Assembly: GCA_963766295.1 (NCBI GenBank)
Contig: CAVXYW010000002.1
Coordinates: forward strand, 1,736,001-1,800,000
Source: JBBDRJ01 sp963766295
GTDB taxonomy: Bacteria > Actinomycetota > JAICYB01
Direction of reading: 5' to 3'
DNA: 64,000 nt
Under the pieces are notes generated by a model. It was given only the letters and a program-made list of their open reading frames with translations. It did not search any database and was not told the DNA's origin. Positions 16,339 through 24,480 of this stretch are shown here, one piece after another (within the stretch, counting starts at the first letter, position 1; every line of letters starts with the position of its first letter). The position numbers and the translations under genes were made by a program.

Positions 16339-16686
16339 GTGCTCGAACACGATGAGAGGCCCTGGGGCAGCTACACGGTGCTGGAGGATGCCGCCGACCA
16401 CAAGGTGAAGCGGATCGAGGTGCTACCGGGCAAGCGGCTCAGCTACCAGAAGCACACCAAGCGCTCTGAACACTGGTTCGTGGTTCAGGGATCGGGCCTG
16501 GTGACGCTGGACGGCGTCGACGTGGCGGTTCAGGCCGGGAAGGCGATCGACATTCCCCTGGGCGCCGCGCATCGCATCGCGAACGTCGGGGAGGATCTGC
16601 TCGTCTTCATCGAAGTGCAGCACGGGGAGTCATTCGACGAGGACGACATCGTGCGACTCGAGGACGACTTCGGCCGCGTCGGCTAG
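16339..16686 (+). CDS. mannose-6-phosphate isomerase type II-like cupin
   Basis: A 115-residue single cupin. HDERPWGSYTVLED is the opening of type-II phosphomannose isomerase domains. Metal-binding cupin motifs follow: KHTKRSEHWFVVQGSG (His-x-x-x-x-x-x-His with conserved Glu/Trp) and PLGAAHRIANVGED (second His). Such domains interconvert mannose-6-phosphate and fructose-6-phosphate, normally fused behind a GDP-mannose pyrophosphorylase; here the domain stands alone, and a separate pyrophosphorylase lies at 35.5 kb. The neighbours (phosphomannomutase, PMT) support a role in mannose activation. The start is GTG 16339; a CATAAT box 6 bases before it suggests a leaderless mRNA. Confidence 0.85.
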   Translation: MLEHDERPWGSYTVLEDAADHKVKRIEVLPGKRLSYQKHTKRSEHWFVVQGSGLVTLDGVDVAVQAGKAIDIPLGAAHRIANVGEDLLVFIEVQHGESFDEDDIVRLEDDFGRVG

Positions 16687-16956
16687 GGACGCGTCGCACG
16701 ACCTCCCCTCCAAAGCCGGCCATCCGCTTCGATTGGACTGCGGATCGCGAACCATCAAGCGTTTTGACGCTGACGTCAAGAACAATTGATGGTTCGAAAA
16801 TCGGAACCAGGGACCCAACATGTCGGCTCCGAGGTCCACACTCGAAACCAATGGACCGCTCTGCGGTGCGCGCGACCCCTCGCTGCCGGCCACGAGTCAG
16901 TCGCATCAAGCCCCGGCTTAGTCGGCGGCGACCCTAGCCGCGAGATGGCGGCGAGG
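16687..16956. other. intergenic region between convergent genes
   Basis: This 270-base gap separates the cupin gene (plus) from the Trm112-like gene (minus). I see no convincing gene on either strand. It holds the nested inverted repeat at 16748-16796 and, at its right end (about 16927-16962), an imperfect GC-rich repeat (GCGA-CTAGCC against GGCTAG-TCGC) overlapping the Trm112 stop, which could help end the minus-strand transcript. Confidence 0.6.
16748..16796. repeat. nested inverted repeat (two-level hairpin)
   Basis: An outer perfect 11-base arm, CGAACCATCAA (16748-16758), is matched by TTGATGGTTCG (16786-16796). Inside it lies a second perfect pair, TTGACG and CGTCAA, around a CTGA loop. 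The stem is AT-richer than its surroundings and has no T-run after it on either strand, so it is not a standard Rho-independent terminator. It could be a bidirectional RNA hairpin or a protein-binding site. Confidence 0.7.
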
Positions 16957-17142
16957 CTAGTCGCGCCAGCGCTCCGCTTCGTCGATCAACATGACCGGGA
17001 TCTCGTCCCGCACCGGATAAGCCAGGCGGCAGTCCTGGGCCGTGCACACCAAGTACTCGTTGCCGTCGCGCGTCTTCTCCTCGACCGGCTGCTTGCACTT
17101 CGGGCAAGCCAGTATCTCGAGCAGTTCCTTATCTACCGGCAT
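16957..17142 (-). CDS. Trm112/UPF0434-family small zinc-ribbon protein
   Basis: A 61-residue protein: LLEILACPKCKQPVEEK, then CTAQDCRLAYPVRDEIPVMLIDEAER. Two CxxC-type pairs (CPKC and C-x4-C) bind zinc, and the ending YPVxDxIPxML is the family hallmark. In eukaryotes and archaea Trm112 activates methyltransferases; bacterial members are often beside lpxK/kdsB or, in actinobacteria, beside the phosphomannomutase. Its exact role here is unknown. It starts one codon after the phosphomannomutase stop, so the two are clearly cotranscribed. Confidence 0.9.
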   Translation of the reverse strand: MPVDKELLEILACPKCKQPVEEKTRDGNEYLVCTAQDCRLAYPVRDEIPVMLIDEAERWRD

Positions 17143-17144
17143 CG

Positions 17145-18479
17145 TCAGCTTCCTTTCATGAGCGCCACGATCTCGTCGCGCTTGGTCTTCATCAGCTCTT
17201 CGTCAATGGCTTCCGCGTTCAGCCTAAGCAGCGGCTCGGTGTTCGAAGGCCGGACGTTGAACCACCAATCTTCGTAGGACACGGTAAGCCCATCGAGCCG
17301 GTCGGCGCTTCCGTCCTTATACGCGTCGGCGATGCGATCGATGACGGACTGCTGGTCGTCCACCTCGACGTTGATCTCACCGGACGCCGCGTACCGGCGC
17401 AGCGGAGCCAGCAGCTCCGACAGCGGCTTGCCCTCACGCGACATCGCCTCGAGGACGAACAGTGCAGCCAGCATCCCGGAGTCGGCCCGGAAGTTGTCCC
17501 GGAAGTAGTAGTGACCGGAATGCTCGCCACCGAAGGCTGCGTCCGTCTCGGCCATGAGCTGCTTGATGAAGGAGTGCCCGACGCGAGAGCGAACGGCTTT
17601 GCCGCCCCCCTCGGCGATCACTTCGGGTACAACGCGAGAACAAATGACGTTGTGGACGATTGTTGCTCCAGGGTCTCGCGCGAGGACGCGCTGGGCCACG
17701 AGTGCCGTCGTGAGGCTTCCCGAAACGGGTTCGGCCTTTTCGTCCACGAGGAAAACACGGTCGGCGTCCCCGTCGAACGCCAACCCGATGTCGGCCTTTT
17801 CGGCCAGAAGAGCTCGTTGCAGGTCCTTCAGGTTCTCCGGCTGGATCGGATCGGCCGGGTGGTTGGGGAACGTTCCGTCGAGTTCGAAGAACAGCGGGAC
17901 GACCCGCATCGGCAACCTGTCGAAGACCGCCGGCGCGATCTTTCCCGCCATCCCGTTCGCGGCGTCGATCACCACGGTGAGCGGCTCCAACACACTGGAG
18001 TCGATCAAGCCGATGGCATGATCGGCGAACGCATCGAGCATGTCTTCGCTCCGGACAGATCCGCGCTGTGCAGCGGGCTTCGGTCCCGCTTCGGCGAGCC
18101 GGCGCACGTCCTGAAGTCCTGTGTCCTGACCAACGGGAGCCGCGCCCTTCAGGCAGAACTTGATCCCGTTGTACTGAGGCGGGTTGTGGGAGGCGGTGAA
18201 CATCGCGCCCGGCAAGCCGAGCTTGCCGGACGCGAAGTACACCAAGTCTGTCGACACCTCACCGAGGTCGATGGCGTCAACGCCTGCGGCGTTGACGCCA
18301 TCGACAAACGCCTTGGCCATCGGCTCGGATGACACACGCATGTCGCGTCCCACGAGCATGGCGTCCGCTCCGGCGAATTCAGCGAAGGCGCCACCGATAG
18401 ATTCGGCGGCCTCTTCGCCGAATTCGTCCGGATACACGCCCCGGACGTCGTACGCCTTGAAGATCTTTTCGAGGTTCAT
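17145..18479 (-). CDS. manB: phosphomannomutase / phosphoglucomutase
   Basis: A 444-residue alpha-D-phosphohexomutase that interconverts mannose-6-P and mannose-1-P (and usually glucose phosphates). The four active-site loops are present: phosphoserine loop TASHNPPQYNG (near residue 99), Mg-binding DGDADR (about residue 240), sugar-binding GGEHSGHYYFRD, and the phosphate-binding RPSNTEPLLR near the C-terminus. Mannose-1-P then feeds GDP-mannose made by the pyrophosphorylase at 35.5 kb. It follows the PMT gene by 46 bases and precedes the Trm112-like gene; the order matches the manB/pmmA region of mycobacteria. Confidence 0.94.
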   Translation of the reverse strand: MNLEKIFKAYDVRGVYPDEFGEEAAESIGGAFAEFAGADAMLVGRDMRVSSEPMAKAFVDGVNAAGVDAIDLGEVSTDLVYFASGKLGLPGAMFTASHNPPQYNGIKFCLKGAAPVGQDTGLQDVRRLAEAGPKPAAQRGSVRSEDMLDAFADHAIGLIDSSVLEPLTVVIDAANGMAGKIAPAVFDRLPMRVVPLFFELDGTFPNHPADPIQPENLKDLQRALLAEKADIGLAFDGDADRVFLVDEKAEPVSGSLTTALVAQRVLARDPGATIVHNVICSRVVPEVIAEGGGKAVRSRVGHSFIKQLMAETDAAFGGEHSGHYYFRDNFRADSGMLAALFVLEAMSREGKPLSELLAPLRRYAASGEINVEVDDQQSVIDRIADAYKDGSADRLDGLTVSYEDWWFNVRPSNTEPLLRLNAEAIDEELMKTKRDEIVALMKGS

Positions 18480-18525
18480 CGTCGCTTCTCAATCGTCTCA
18501 GGGATCAGCTCGCGCGCGAATTCGG

Positions 18526-21500
18526 TCATTTGAAAACCCAGGGCAAAAAGTTTCGCGCCCAGTCCAGATACCCGAAGGGCATGTTCCATCCCTCGAGCAT
18601 GGGCAAGAACAGCCCGAAGAAGGCCACCGCCCCAGTCACAAAAGCGATGGTTATCTCGCGCTGCCGCCGCTGATCACTCAAACCGACGACCAGCCACCAG
18701 CCCAGAGCGATCGCCAAGAAGGGAACGACGGGCAGGTAGTGATAGAGGAATGTCACGCGACTGATCGGGATCCACGTGACGTACTGGATGATCGCGGCGA
18801 AAGCGATGAGCCCCAAAGCCGTCGAGTGCGTCCGGATGGCGCGACGAACCACAGCCACCATCGCTACCAATCCACCCCAGAACAGAACCAAGTTCGGGAT
18901 CGTCCAGAGCTCCTGACGCTCCGATCCGGTCTGCGACACATACAGGTAGACGGCCTTGCGTCCGAACGGCCACTGATACCACGAAGAACCGAACGAGTGC
19001 GTTGCGTTCAGGTCGGAGTGATAGTTGAAGATGTTGCTCTGCAAACGCAGGAACTCTCCGAACGTGTGACCCAGCGAGAAGTACGGGACGAAGCTCGCAA
19101 CATAGACGCCCATCGGCAGAGCGACGAACGAGAGAATTATCAGGGCGGGTCCCAGAACATTCGGGAGTACGAACCAGATGCTTCGCTCACGACGACCTAT
19201 CCAGTCGGCGATGAACAGCAAACCGATGCCGGCCCACGCGTAAAGGCCCGTCCACTTCGTCGCCGTCGTCAACCCGGCGAAGATTCCGCCGGCGGACAAC
19301 CACATGATGGCCCGACCGCGACTTAGAACCGGTTGCTCGCGGCGTCCCCAGTGGTACAGCGCAGACAAGGCGCAGAACCATGCGACCAACAGCAATGCGG
19401 TTCCGACGCCGTCGATCGTCCCGATGCGTGTTATCGCGAACGTCAGTCCATCGACTGCGATGAACAGCGCCGCCAGCAGCGCCGCCCACCGGCTCCCGAT
19501 CAAACGCAGGGACAGCAGGAATACGAACGCAACGATCAAGGCACCACCGATCGCACTCGGCAGCCGCCACGCGAACTGCGGTCGCCCTTGCGCGCAGCTC
19601 ATCTGATCACCGGCGAACGCAAGCAGCCTGTGACCGCCTTGGTCGGCGCTAAGAACGTCTGGATCGATCGGTGAGGTAACGCGCCCGATCACCGCAGCGC
19701 TGTTGGGTTCGATCGCGCGAAGCTGCCGTCCCGATGCCGCCCAAACGAGCCCGGTCTCGGGGACCGTCGCCAGAAGATCGGTATCGCCTTCGATCCTGGC
19801 CTGGACCCGCCCGTCCTTAGCCCCGATCGCAAGCAACTCTCCACCGGCTGAAACGAACACCCTGTCGGTCGCGTTGAGAGCGACGATCGCCTCGGGTGAA
19901 GCCGGTATCTCGACGACGGACTCGCGCTGGCCGTCCTGCGTCCACGACGCGATGCGGCCGTCGTTCGGGAATGTGACCCAAACAACCGCGCTGCTGCCCT
20001 CCTTGGACTTCCCGCCTCCGGAGAGATGGCCGGCGCCGGTCGCGAGCGTTTCCACATCGCCGGTCGGCGATGCCGTCACGAGCTCGTCTTCGGCGGTGAT
20101 GAGGAAGGTGCGGTCCTTCGCCAAAGCGATCTCACGAGGCCGGCCCGGTAGCGACGAACGCCAGATCTCTCCTCCAGCTTCGGCTCGTGCAACAACGCTT
20201 CCTTCGGGCGCAACGCCGGCCATGTAGGCGATCGCGTTGTCGGCGGCGACCACATCGGTTCGGATATCGGTTTCGACCAACGCTTCGCCGGCGACGAGAC
20301 CGCAGCCGCCGTCTATCCGCGAGCTGCGAACGGCAGACCCGGGACCGCCGGCTTCCGCAGTGATCACGCCACCGGGTCTCGGCGCGATAGCGGCTGCCGA
20401 GAAACCAGACGGCAGCCGTTCGCCCCTCTTGGAGCCGAACCCCGACAAGTAGTTGATCGACAGAGCCTGCAGCTCTTTCGCGAACGGTGGGTGCGTGTAC
20501 TCGAAGACCTCCTTCTGCGCGATGTACTCGGCTCCCGCTCGCGCGTGATAGACCTCGTCGAAGTACATGCCGGGCGGATGCCCCAGTCCGAGCAATCGAC
20601 TCACCAACGCGACCGCGAAGATCGCCAGAGCTATGAGCGCGGCCCGTCCATCGACCGCATGCAGTCGAAGCGTCCACGGGCCGGCACCCCGGCCGGCGCC
20701 GACCGGTGTTGAAGCGATGTGATCGGGCGTGTCGGAGGTTGTCGCTCCGACCACGTGTTCGGACGCATTCCTCAAACCCCGCCATGCGAACAACGCGATG
20801 TAAAGGCAAACCGCGGTGATGAGCAAGGAGAGCAGGTGTAATCGGAAACCGTTCGTGTCGGTTGCTTTGGGCGCGAAGCCATAAAGAACACGTGCCAGGC
20901 CACCGAGAGGCACGGGACGATTCACGAAGTCGACGTAGTAAACGTACGAGAACAGGACGTTGACGAAGTACGCGATCGACAAAGCGATCAACGCACGCCG
21001 CATCCAGCGGAAGCCGATGAGCGTGGCTGCAAGTGCGAGAGCAAGGAAGAAGTAGCGCTCGTGCATGCGTGTGAACAGCGAGAAGCTGACGAGCGTCAGC
21101 GCGATGCCTCCAACGACTAATACGCGGCCCTCGTCCTCCCCTTTCTGCAACGCCCGCCACGCCAGGGCGCAGACGCCGATCGCACCGAGTATGAAGAGTC
21201 CCGTTCCCACGTAGAGGGCAGGGATCCCGAGGATGCGGAACGCGTCCTTACCGCTGTCGGGCCGCCAGAAAGAAATAGAGCCCCACAGGTTGAAAGCGAA
21301 CGCACTCGTGACGGTGTAGACGCGAGCGGCACGCTGATAGAACTCGAGCGCTTGCGCCGGTCCGAGACGGAAAGGGGCAAGGAGAAGTTGTCCCGCTATG
21401 GCGCCCACACACGCCAGCGCTCCGACCCTCGCGATACCGCGCCACGCCGCGCGGCGGGCCGCTTCCCGGTTGTCGTCGGAGGCGAGCCGGGTGCGCACGT

Positions 21501-22158
21501 GCCTCCAAACGAGAACGATCCCGACAACTGGAAGGATGAATACGGCTTGGGGTTTCGTCCCAACGGCGATGGCCAGTAACGCAACACCGCCGGCCTCGCG
21601 CCGGAAGGTCTGAGTTCCCGTCCCCAGCAAGAGGAATGCACCGACGACGGGTACGGCGAGGAAAACATCGCCCTGCACCCACATCCCCGAGATGAAAAAG
21701 ATCGCGGGGTTCAGAAGTATCGCGGCGGCTGCGAGCCCGACCACCGGGATCCTTCGCTTCACACCGGCCGGCGCCAGCCGGTCCGCCAAGCGCATCACCA
21801 GGAAAGCGAGCGCCATGTCACCGAAGATCGGTGGGAGCTTCAGTAAGAATGTGCCCGGGGTTTGCTGTCCGAAAGCTCGCGCCAGCCGGCCAACGAAATA
21901 AAGGATGTACATGTATCCCGGCGGCTGATCGATGTGGTACATCTCGCCGCCGCGTGGATAGAAATTCCACGGACCTCGTTCGAGAAGGCGGCCCGCCCAC
22001 GCAGAAAAGGCATCCAAGTCGTAAGGGAAGGCTCCGCCGCGCGCGAGGACGATGCGGATCGCAAAGCCGATGGTGAACAGTGCAGCCAGACCGGTCGGCT
22101 GCGAAAGCCAAACGGCTAAGCGGTGCGCTCTGGTTCTAAGGGAGGCGGGGTCGATCAC
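18526..22158 (-). CDS. double GT-C glycosyltransferase: GT-C domain fused to protein O-mannosyltransferase with inserted beta-propeller
   Basis: A 1210-residue membrane protein. Residues 1-455 form one GT-C polytopic unit with an early acidic loop (YDLDAFSAWAGRLLERGP) and HIDQPPGYMYILYF. After a linker, residues 505-1210 are a second GT-C unit of PMT (GT39) type: MYFDEVYHA (FDE at 533-535), THPPFAKEL, WRLPSA at 864, ATKWTGLYAW, and the terminal SRVTFLYHYLPVVPF and 4TM region. PMT moves mannose from polyprenyl-phosphate-mannose to secreted proteins. Between THPPFAKEL and WRLPSA, where ordinary PMTs need about 20 residues, lie roughly 285 extra residues (575-860) of repeated beta blades (RIASWTQDG, RVFVSAGGELLAIGAKDG, LVWAASGRQLRAIEP) like a PQQ/WD propeller. 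The GTG start at 22158 leads phosphomannomutase and Trm112 genes. Confidence 0.85.
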   Translation of the reverse strand: MIDPASLRTRAHRLAVWLSQPTGLAALFTIGFAIRIVLARGGAFPYDLDAFSAWAGRLLERGPWNFYPRGGEMYHIDQPPGYMYILYFVGRLARAFGQQTPGTFLLKLPPIFGDMALAFLVMRLADRLAPAGVKRRIPVVGLAAAAILLNPAIFFISGMWVQGDVFLAVPVVGAFLLLGTGTQTFRREAGGVALLAIAVGTKPQAVFILPVVGIVLVWRHVRTRLASDDNREAARRAAWRGIARVGALACVGAIAGQLLLAPFRLGPAQALEFYQRAARVYTVTSAFAFNLWGSISFWRPDSGKDAFRILGIPALYVGTGLFILGAIGVCALAWRALQKGEDEGRVLVVGGIALTLVSFSLFTRMHERYFFLALALAATLIGFRWMRRALIALSIAYFVNVLFSYVYYVDFVNRPVPLGGLARVLYGFAPKATDTNGFRLHLLSLLITAVCLYIALFAWRGLRNASEHVVGATTSDTPDHIASTPVGAGRGAGPWTLRLHAVDGRAALIALAIFAVALVSRLLGLGHPPGMYFDEVYHARAGAEYIAQKEVFEYTHPPFAKELQALSINYLSGFGSKRGERLPSGFSAAAIAPRPGGVITAEAGGPGSAVRSSRIDGGCGLVAGEALVETDIRTDVVAADNAIAYMAGVAPEGSVVARAEAGGEIWRSSLPGRPREIALAKDRTFLITAEDELVTASPTGDVETLATGAGHLSGGGKSKEGSSAVVWVTFPNDGRIASWTQDGQRESVVEIPASPEAIVALNATDRVFVSAGGELLAIGAKDGRVQARIEGDTDLLATVPETGLVWAASGRQLRAIEPNSAAVIGRVTSPIDPDVLSADQGGHRLLAFAGDQMSCAQGRPQFAWRLPSAIGGALIVAFVFLLSLRLIGSRWAALLAALFIAVDGLTFAITRIGTIDGVGTALLLVAWFCALSALYHWGRREQPVLSRGRAIMWLSAGGIFAGLTTATKWTGLYAWAGIGLLFIADWIGRRERSIWFVLPNVLGPALIILSFVALPMGVYVASFVPYFSLGHTFGEFLRLQSNIFNYHSDLNATHSFGSSWYQWPFGRKAVYLYVSQTGSERQELWTIPNLVLFWGGLVAMVAVVRRAIRTHSTALGLIAFAAIIQYVTWIPISRVTFLYHYLPVVPFLAIALGWWLVVGLSDQRRQREITIAFVTGAVAFFGLFLPMLEGWNMPFGYLDWARNFLPWVFK

Positions 22159-22248
22159 CGCCGTGGAGCATACGCGTCGACCCTGCCCGAGACACGTCTA
22201 TGCGAAGAGGTTTCGTCCAACTCCAACAGGTACCGTAAGAGCCCATCC

Positions 22249-22965
22249 ATGAGCGCGCAGATCGAACAACTAACGTGCGTCTTCCCAGCCTTCAACGAGG
22301 AAGAGAACATCGGCCCACTCCTCGACGAAGCCTTGGCGACGCTTGGAGGGTTCGCGGCGACGTTCGAGATCATCGTCGTGGACGACGGCTCCCGGGATCG
22401 CACGGGCGACATCGTTCGCGAGTACGGAGAGCGGCACCCACAAGTTCGCCTGATCGCCCACCCAACCAACCTCGGTTACGGACACGCGGTGCGCAGCGGG
22501 CTAAGCAACGTTCGCGGAGATGCAGCCGTCTTCATCGACGGCGACCGGCAGTTCAAGATCGCCGACGCTTCGGCGCTGCTAGCGAAGCTGAACGGGGCCC
22601 AAGTGGTGATCGGACGGCGCATCAAGCGGGCCGATCCGTGGCACCGGCTGGTTGTCGCACGCGTCTACCACTTCGTCCTGCAACGGATATTCGGCGTGCT
22701 GGTACACGACGTCGATTGCGGCTACAAGCTGTTCAGCCGCGAGATGCTCGAGAAGATCGTCCCGCAACTCGAATCTCGATCGGCTTTCATATCGCCCGAG
22801 CTCGTGATACGGGCCAAGCTTTCGGGATTCGATGTTGCCGAAGCTCCCGTCCCGCACTATCCGAGGACGGCCGGCCGTCCGAAGGGTGCAACGCCGAAAG
22901 TCATCGCGCGCACCCTGGGCGAGATCTGGCGACTCAGGAAGAGCTTGGGGCGCGGGCGTCCTTAA
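22249..22965 (+). CDS. GT2 glycosyltransferase, polyprenyl-phosphate mannose synthase-like
   Basis: A 238-residue GT-A family 2 enzyme: CVFPAFNEEENIGPLLDEAL, IIVVDDGSRDRTGDIVREY, GYGHAVRSGL, the AVFIDGDRQFK acidic (DxD) site and RIFGVLVHDVDCGYKLFSRE. This matches dolichol/polyprenyl-phosphate mannose (or glucose) synthases without membrane tail. It probably makes the lipid-linked sugar used by the divergent PMT gene, whose start is 90 bases away. The ATG at 22249 is chosen because the GT2 fold begins 10 residues later; the in-frame opening to 22123 overlaps PMT. Its end overlaps the convergent GtrA gene by 32 bases. Confidence 0.9.
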   Translation: MSAQIEQLTCVFPAFNEEENIGPLLDEALATLGGFAATFEIIVVDDGSRDRTGDIVREYGERHPQVRLIAHPTNLGYGHAVRSGLSNVRGDAAVFIDGDRQFKIADASALLAKLNGAQVVIGRRIKRADPWHRLVVARVYHFVLQRIFGVLVHDVDCGYKLFSREMLEKIVPQLESRSAFISPELVIRAKLSGFDVAEAPVPHYPRTAGRPKGATPKVIARTLGEIWRLRKSLGRGRP

Positions 22966-23398
22966 AGACCCAGTACCGGTAGCCGGTGAAGTTCCACAAC
23001 ACCGAGAACGGGAGCGCAAGGAAGGCCGCTGCGTTCTCACCGATCGCGCCGTACTGATCGAGCGGGATCAACAGAAGCGAGAACACACCCGTGTTGAGTG
23101 CAAGGCCAACGAGCGTGAACGAAACGAAGTGGAGGTATTGCCTAACCACCGCATGACGCCGTGGATCCCGGAAGGACCAGTGTTTGTTCAGGAAGAACGA
23201 AAGGACACTGGTAGTGAGAAAGCCGATGGCGTAGCGCCCGATCGTGTGAAGTTCCGTGATGGGCCGGAGCCCGTTGAAGATTCCGAAGAAAAGTGCAACG
23301 TTGAGGACGCCGACCAAGCCGTACTTAACGAACTGCTTGACGATCTCGTACTTCGTCAAGCGTTCGTAAACCTTGGATGTCCTAAGGGATGTCCGCAC
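22934..23398 (-). CDS. GtrA-family membrane protein
   Basis: About 154 residues with four hydrophobic segments: FVKYGLVGVLNVALFFGIFNGL, a YAIGFLTTSVLSFFLNKHWSF segment with the family NKxWSF motif, YLHFVSFTLVGLALNTGVFSLLL, and AAFLALPFSVLWNFTGYRYWVF with the family YRxWVF ending. GtrA proteins act as flippases or partners for lipid-linked sugars made by GT2 enzymes such as its convergent neighbour. The longest frame begins at 23506, but that would translate through the terminator hairpin at 23471-23500; the GTG at 23398 after a GGGGGG stretch is the better start. Confidence 0.88.
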   Translation of the reverse strand: MRTSLRTSKVYERLTKYEIVKQFVKYGLVGVLNVALFFGIFNGLRPITELHTIGRYAIGFLTTSVLSFFLNKHWSFRDPRRHAVVRQYLHFVSFTLVGLALNTGVFSLLLIPLDQYGAIGENAAAFLALPFSVLWNFTGYRYWVFKDARAPSSS

Positions 23399-23470
23399 CG
23401 CCCCCCAAAGATAGGGGCTGCGCGTTAAGCGCGCCGAAGCGAATGCTAACGAACGCCTCCGGTCGAAGCG

Positions 23471-23500
23471 AAACCCGCCGCAGTGACCCGCGGCGGGTTT
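23471..23500 (-). terminator. Rho-independent terminator after the zinc-ribbon gene
   Basis: A perfect 11-base stem, AAACCCGCCGC (23471-23481) and GCGGCGGGTTT (23490-23500), encloses an 8-base loop. Read on the minus strand it ends GGCGGGTTTCGCTTC. It lies 10 bases after the stop of the 61-residue zinc-ribbon gene and before the GtrA start. Confidence 0.75.
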
Positions 23501-23510
23501 CAGCAACTAT

Positions 23511-23696
23511 CTATCGGCGTGCGCGTTCGGGCTTGATGGACGGAGCGACGGCCAGGATCTCGGCTACGGCCAGCTTCGAACCACGCGACTCCCACCAGCC
23601 CTTTTCGCAGTAGCGGCAGTAGTGGTACGTGGCCTCACCGGCGGCCTTGAAGCTAACGACGGCGCAGTCCCTGCTTCCACAATTTGTGCAGTTCAT
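23511..23696 (-). CDS. small zinc-ribbon protein, function unknown
   Basis: A 61-residue protein with two cysteine pairs, MNCTNCGSRDCAVV and YHYCRYCEKGWWESRG, giving a compact zinc ribbon over residues 3-35. A basic tail follows (IKPERARR). Such miniature ribbons often bind RNA or act as accessory factors, but I cannot name a family. It is the last of three small minus-strand metal-binding genes (DUF3499-like, DUF6788-like, this one) and is followed directly by a strong terminator. Confidence 0.78.
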   Translation of the reverse strand: MNCTNCGSRDCAVVSFKAAGEATYHYCRYCEKGWWESRGSKLAVAEILAVAPSIKPERARR

Positions 23697-23724
23697 GAAG
23701 AGAGATTCGTCGTTTTAGAGAAAA

Positions 23725-23746
23725 CCTGCATGACCCGCCGGGCAGG
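23725..23746 (-). terminator. candidate Rho-independent terminator
   Basis: On the minus strand a short stem, CCTGC ... GCAGG (arms 23742-23746 and 23725-23729), is followed by TTTTCTCT (from 23724 down). It lies 20 bases after the DUF6788-like gene. The stem is only 5 bases long, so confidence is modest. Confidence 0.4.
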
Positions 23747-23765
23747 GGTAAGGGCGCCGAGATGA

Positions 23766-24041
23766 CTAGTCAGCTTTCTCGCCGGCCAACTCCTTGCCTA
23801 CGTAACGCGAGCGCGTCCGGCCGCCCTCGCGCCAATACGCATACCAATAGGGACCGTGCGGGCACCGCGTGCAGCCCTGTTTGCCGCAGCGAACCATCTC
23901 CTGGCGGAAGGTGACTTTGCCGGGCTCGTCCGGGTCTTCGGGTTCTTCGAGGAGCAGCCCGCGGATGAGCATCTGAAGCCGGCGCAGGTCGTAAGCGTCC
24001 ATCGACCTGATCTCCCGGATGATCTGCCTCGAGATAGTCAT
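23766..24041 (-). CDS. DUF6788-like small protein
   Basis: A 91-residue protein. Residues 1-45 are helical and charged (IIREIRSMDAYDLRRLQMLI). The second half carries VRCGKQGCTRCPHGPYWYAYW, a Cys/His cluster (C-x4-C-x2-C-x-H) followed by a GxTRSRYVGKEL strand. That HGPYWY...YVGK arrangement is what I recall from DUF6788, a family often linked to transposons or phage but also chromosomal. No function is known. A 7-base stem (TCTTGGG 24055-24061 with CCCAAGA 24075-24081) lies just upstream of the start. No ribosome-binding site is clear. Confidence 0.7.
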   Translation of the reverse strand: MTISRQIIREIRSMDAYDLRRLQMLIRGLLLEEPEDPDEPGKVTFRQEMVRCGKQGCTRCPHGPYWYAYWREGGRTRSRYVGKELAGEKAD

Positions 24042-24119
24042 TCCAATGGGTGAGTCTTGGGGAACAATCCGTTACCCAAGATACCTCGAGTTACTTGACG
24101 AGTTCCTCGAGCCGAATGG

Positions 24120-24353
24120 TTAGGACGCCAGCTCGGCCGACGCCGCGGCGGCCGACGGACTCTGCGAGCGGAGGTCGGAGAGCGACCAACCAACTGGGGC
24201 GACGAAGCGGTCGGCGTGCTCCTCGCACAGGTCGTAGGAGCCGGGCTGAGGGTCGAAGGTCAGAGGCGCGATCCACACCTGACGGTGGGTGTAGTGGAAG
24301 GAGCAGGTGGACGCTGCCTGATGCGAGCAACCGACCTTGTCGCAATAACGCAT
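24120..24353 (-). CDS. DUF3499-family protein
   Basis: A 77-residue protein starting MRYCDKVGCSHQAASTCSFH, then ARVW-like IAPLTFDPQPGSYDLCEEHADRFVAPVGW. The early C-x4-C pair plus the later SYDLCEEHADR (Cys and His) make a probable zinc site and match DUF3499, a family largely confined to actinobacteria and found beside the phosphomannomutase gene. Function unknown. I start at ATG 24353 because family members begin this way and a TTGCCT/TAGCCT promoter ends 5 bases before it; ATG 24380 is the alternative. Its presence is good taxonomic evidence. Confidence 0.85.
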   Translation of the reverse strand: MRYCDKVGCSHQAASTCSFHYTHRQVWIAPLTFDPQPGSYDLCEEHADRFVAPVGWSLSDLRSQSPSAAAASAELAS

Positions 24354-24358
24354 ATCTA

Positions 24359-24387
24359 AGGCTAGGAGCCGAGAGAACAACAGGCAA
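24359..24387 (-). promoter_or_regulatory. leaderless promoter of the DUF3499 gene
   Basis: A TTGCCT -35 (24382-24387), 17-base spacer and TAGCCT -10 (24359-24364) end 5 bases before the ATG at 24353, so transcription should start on or next to the start codon. No ribosome-binding site is present. Confidence 0.5.
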
Positions 24388-24445
24388 GTAATTCAAACAA
24401 AGACATCTTTGGCGTACTCGAGTGTCCTCTTATTACGCCGTGAAA

Positions 24446-24474
24446 TTGACGAAACGCGCGCGGCGTAGTAAAGT
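24446..24474 (+). promoter_or_regulatory. plus-strand promoter reading into a hairpin and T-run
   Basis: TTGACG (24446-24451), a 17-base spacer and TAAAGT (24469-24474) make a strong housekeeping-type promoter. The predicted start near 24481 coincides with the first base of a 14-bp hairpin. No protein gene follows on this strand for many kilobases. Confidence 0.6.
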
Positions 24475-24480
24475 GGTTAG

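Noticed and set aside
16607..16909. Minus-strand open frame of 100 codons in the gap after the cupin gene
   Set aside because: Arg-rich, crosses the nested inverted repeat and the cupin end, and has no homology features.
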